Assembly (NCBI GenBank): GCA_030598075.1
Contig: JAUVQP010000061.1
Span: 1 to 8,462 of the forward strand
Origin: Miltoncostaeaceae bacterium
GTDB taxonomy: Bacteria; Actinomycetota; Thermoleophilia; Miltoncostaeales; Miltoncostaeaceae
Reading direction: 5' to 3'
DNA length: 8,462 nt
The position numbers were made by a program, and so were the translations under genes. How positions within the stretch are numbered: the first letter of the stretch is position 1; each line of letters starts with the position of its first letter. The notes beneath the pieces were generated by a model. The model was not told where the DNA came from and did not search any database. It saw only the letters and a list, made by a program, of their open reading frames with translations. Below, piece by piece: positions 6,617-8,462 of the stretch.

Positions 6617-7393
6617 CTAGCGGTGCGACCAGACGGGCTCGCGCTTCTCGAGGAAGGCGGCGAGACCCTCGGTGGCGTCCGTGGCCAGCATGTTGCGGCA
6701 CATCACCGCTCCCGCGTGCGCGTAGTGCTCGTCGGTCATGCCGAGGTTCTCGTAGAAAGCGGCCTTCCCCATCCCAAGAGCGACCGCGCTCGCGCCGGCC
6801 ACCTTGCCGGCGAGCGCGGCGGCGGCCTGGGGAAGCTCTGCTTTGGGCACCACGCGGTTGACGAGACCCCACTCGCGGGCGGTGCGCGCGTCGATCGGCT
6901 CGCCGGTCAGAAGCATCTCCATCGCCTGCTTGCGACCGACGTTCCGCGCCACCTCGACCATGGGCGTGCTGCAAAACAGGCCAATTCGCACGCCCGGGGT
7001 CGCGAAACGTGCCGTCTCGGCGGCCACCGCGAGATCGGACGCCGCCACGAGCTGGCATCCGGCGGCGTTGGCGATGCCCTGGACCGCGGCGAGCACCGGC
7101 TGCGGCATGCGGTGGATCGCCATCATCAACGCGCCGCAGGCGGTGAACAACTCGTCGTAGAAGGCGGCATCGCGCCCGACCATCTCTCTGAGATCGTGGC
7201 CCGCGCAGAAGGCCGGGCCCGTGGAAGCGAGCACCACGGCCCGCAGGCTCGTATCCGCGGCGATGTCGTCGAGGCGCCCGTGCAGCTCGCGGATGACGGC
7301 GAGAGACAGGGGGTTGCGCCTCTCCGGCCGGTTGAGCGTGATCGTGGAGACCGGCCCCTCGCGGGCGATCAGCAGGCTGTCGGACACGTCCAC
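6617..7393 (-). CDS. Crotonase-fold protein, enoyl-CoA hydratase family (ECHDC3-like), atypical active site
   Basis: This is a 258-residue member of the enoyl-CoA hydratase/isomerase superfamily and is predicted to bind an acyl-CoA. The CoA-binding and oxyanion elements are present: TLNRPERRNPLS (19-30), AFCAGHDLREM (61-71) and QGIANAAGCQLVAASDLAVA (105-124). In classical enoyl-CoA hydratase two glutamates add water. At the aligned places this protein has Gln114 (in AGCQL) and Gly134 (in FATPGVRIG), so ordinary hydratase activity is unlikely. The segment GLFCSTPMVEVAR (138-150) resembles the ECHDC3 branch, whose members also lack these residues. The start is GTG at 7393, with another in-frame GTG two codons later and no strong Shine-Dalgarno. 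It converges on the transporter gene with only 37 nt between them, and diverges from the CoA-binding protein gene. A role in acyl-CoA isomerisation or hydrolysis remains open. Confidence 0.88.
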   Translation of the reverse strand: MDVSDSLLIAREGPVSTITLNRPERRNPLSLAVIRELHGRLDDIAADTSLRAVVLASTGPAFCAGHDLREMVGRDAAFYDELFTACGALMMAIHRMPQPVLAAVQGIANAAGCQLVAASDLAVAAETARFATPGVRIGLFCSTPMVEVARNVGRKQAMEMLLTGEPIDARTAREWGLVNRVVPKAELPQAAAALAGKVAGASAVALGMGKAAFYENLGMTDEHYAHAGAVMCRNMLATDATEGLAAFLEKREPVWSHR

Positions 7394-7507
7394 ACGTTAC
7401 CGTCCGGAGCGCGGCTGGCACGGCGGCGCGCCACCGGGACGTCGATGCTCGAGCGTGCGTTGGGTCGCCCGCACGGCGAAACTGAACGCCCGGGTGGCCT
7501 CGGCGGG

Positions 7508-7513
7508 CATACT
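7508..7513 (+). promoter_or_regulatory. Possible -10 hexamer placed for leaderless start of the CoA-binding protein gene
   Basis: CATACT at 7508-7513 matches four of six bases of TATAAT. It is separated by 7 nt from an in-frame GTG at 7521, the spacing expected for a leaderless transcript, which is common in high-GC Gram-positives. No convincing -35 is present. The evidence is spacing and a modest match only. Confidence 0.22.
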
Positions 7514-7538
7514 GCCCCTCGTGGCGCAGCTTGCCGGG

Positions 7539-8021
7539 ATGAGCCAGGGAGCACCGTCGGCCGAGGTGCGCGAGGCGCTCTTGCGGTACCGGCGCCTGGC
7601 CGTGCCGGGCCTGTCGCCGAACACGTCGCGGCCGAGCTACCGCGCCATGGTCCACATGAGCGCCGCGGGCTACGACATCACTCCGGTCAACCCGCGCTGC
7701 GAGGAGGTGCTGGGTGTGCCCTGCGCGCCGACGCTCGCCGCCGCCGCCGAGCGCGGGCCCTTGGAGGTCGTGGACATCTTCCGGCGCGTGGAGGAGATCC
7801 CGGCCATCGTCGACGAAGCGATCGAGTTGGGCGCGAAGGTCGTCTGGATGCAGCTCGGCCTCCGCGACGCCCGGTCGGCGGAACGCGCCCGCGCCGCGGG
7901 CCTTCAGGTGGTCGAGGACCGCTGTATCAAGATGGAGCACTGCCGCTTCTTCGGCGGCCTCAACGTCGTCGGCCTCTCGACCGGGGTGGTCGGCTCGCGC
8001 CGCATGGCGATGTTCACGTGA
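7539..8021 (+). CDS. CoA-binding domain protein (YccU-like, CoA_binding_2)
   Basis: This is a small single-domain Rossmann protein of about 160 residues, predicted to bind CoA or a related nucleotide; its cellular function is not known. The family pattern is clear: AVPGLSPNTSRPSY (21-34, normally AVVG, here with Pro23), then YDITPVNPRCEEVLGVP (45-61), VVDIFRRVEEIPAIVDEAI (77-95), GAKVVWMQLG (98-107), and DRCIKMEHCRF (127-137) followed by GGLNVVGLSTG (139-149). The start is uncertain. ATG at 7539 gives a normal-length N-terminus, but an in-frame GTG at 7521 would add six residues and could be read from a leaderless transcript. Neither has a good Shine-Dalgarno. The stop overlaps the next start as GTGA, so it is translationally coupled to the homocysteine synthase-like gene, a pairing found in several bacterial lineages. 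Confidence 0.88.
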   Translation: MSQGAPSAEVREALLRYRRLAVPGLSPNTSRPSYRAMVHMSAAGYDITPVNPRCEEVLGVPCAPTLAAAAERGPLEVVDIFRRVEEIPAIVDEAIELGAKVVWMQLGLRDARSAERARAAGLQVVEDRCIKMEHCRFFGGLNVVGLSTGVVGSRRMAMFT

Positions 8022-8462
8022 GCGACGAGGGGCGCGACTTCGGCTTCGACACGCGTGCGCTCCACGCCGGCCAGCGCGTGGATCCGCTCACCGGCAGCCG
8101 CGCGCAGCCCATCTATCAGACCGCCGCCTACGTCTTCGAGGACGGGCAGCACGCGGCCGATCTCTTCGACCTCAACCGCTTCGGGAACATCTACACGCGG
8201 ATCATGAACCCCACGACGGCCGCCTTCGAGGAGCGCATGGCCAGCCTGGAGGGCGGCGTCGGCGCTCTGGCGACGGCCAGCGGCCTCGCCGCGCAGTCGC
8301 TGGCGATCATCACGCTGCTGGAGTCCGGCGACGACGTCGTCGCCAGCTGCAACCTCAACGGCGGCACGCGCAACCACCACACGGTGACGCTCGGGCGGCT
8401 GGGCATCGGATCGCGCTTCGTCGAGCCCGATGACAAGGGCGCGTGGAGGAGCGCCATCGGCC
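8018..8462 (+). CDS. metY: O-acetylhomoserine sulfhydrylase-like PLP enzyme, N-terminal part
   Basis: The first 148 residues of a Cys/Met-metabolism PLP enzyme are present, and the gene continues past the right edge; full-length relatives have about 430 residues. The start is GTG at 8018, overlapping the upstream stop by four bases. Visible landmarks are FDTRALHAGQRVDPLTGSRA (10-29), the PLP-phosphate motif YTRIMNPT (59-66, with Tyr59 and Arg61 expected to reach the neighbouring subunit), the repeat-like LEGGVGALATASGLAA (77-92), and RLGIGSRFVEPDD (127-139). These match O-acetylhomoserine aminocarboxypropyltransferase (homocysteine synthase), which makes homocysteine from O-acetylhomoserine and sulfide, more closely than cystathionine gamma-synthase. 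The PLP-stacking Tyr usually found in LYGGT is Asn114 here (NLNGGT), and the next residues RNHHTV are also unusual. The catalytic Lys lies beyond the window, so activity cannot be judged. Confidence 0.87.
   Translation, partial: MSDEGRDFGFDTRALHAGQRVDPLTGSRAQPIYQTAAYVFEDGQHAADLFDLNRFGNIYTRIMNPTTAAFEERMASLEGGVGALATASGLAAQSLAIITLLESGDDVVASCNLNGGTRNHHTVTLGRLGIGSRFVEPDDKGAWRSAIG

Noticed and set aside
7394..7538. SAM or SAH riboswitch ahead of the CoA-binding/metY pair
   Set aside because: The gap between the divergent genes lacks the conserved core elements of known SAM/SAH riboswitches; the only stem noticed (GCCCG with CGGGC near 7488-7508) is short and likely by chance.
6477..7940. Minus-strand open frame of 487 codons spanning the crotonase, the 127-bp gap and the CoA-binding gene
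   Set aside because: It overlaps two genes with strong family motifs and has no domain itself; the length reflects GC bias.

Overview
This is a GC-rich stretch of bacterial chromosome. Third codon positions are strongly biased to G/C, GTG starts are frequent, and several ORFs are tightly packed or overlap. PstB has an extended actinobacterial-type C-terminal region, and the CoA-binding protein and homocysteine synthase are paired as in many Actinobacteria-like genomes. I infer a high-GC actinobacterial lineage, but there is no rRNA or tRNA here to confirm it. I see no mobile element, CRISPR array or RNA gene.

Layout. (1) Positions 1-186, minus strand: the N-terminus of a membrane-anchored protein that runs off the left edge. 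It could be a sensor kinase, but only about one transmembrane helix is visible. (2) Positions 403-5242, minus strand: a complete phosphate-uptake operon in the order pstS-pstC-pstA-pstB, followed directly by an alpha/beta hydrolase gene in the place where phoU is often found. (3) Positions 5243-5451: a divergent intergenic region with an exact 11-bp-period series of GTCAC units on the pstS sense strand, very probably a Pho box bound by a PhoB/PhoP-type regulator. (4) Positions 5452-6579, plus strand: a TauE/SafE (TSUP) family membrane transporter, divergent from pstS across the Pho box. (5) Positions 6617-7393, minus strand: a crotonase-fold protein that lacks both classical hydratase glutamates. 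(6) Positions 7539 to the right edge, plus strand: a small CoA-binding (YccU-like) protein translationally coupled through a GTGA overlap to an O-acetylhomoserine sulfhydrylase-like PLP enzyme that is cut by the window end.

How they fit together. PstS would capture phosphate outside the membrane, PstC and PstA would form the channel, and PstB would hydrolyse ATP to drive import. The 11-bp repeats would turn the operon on under phosphate limitation. The position of the TSUP gene and the hydrolase suggests they may share this regulation. The right-hand pair belongs to sulfur amino-acid metabolism. A TSUP transporter (a family known for sulfite/sulfonate export) and a homocysteine synthase both relate to sulfur, but the intervening crotonase and opposite orientations give no operon link.

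The window is mainly recognisable housekeeping and nutrient-uptake genes. I do not see convincing evidence for a wholly new system. The points most worth checking are the Pho box shared with the TSUP gene, the hydrolase attached to the pst operon with an apparent non-canonical CTG start, the catalytic-residue losses in the crotonase, and the Tyr-to-Asn change in the homocysteine synthase.
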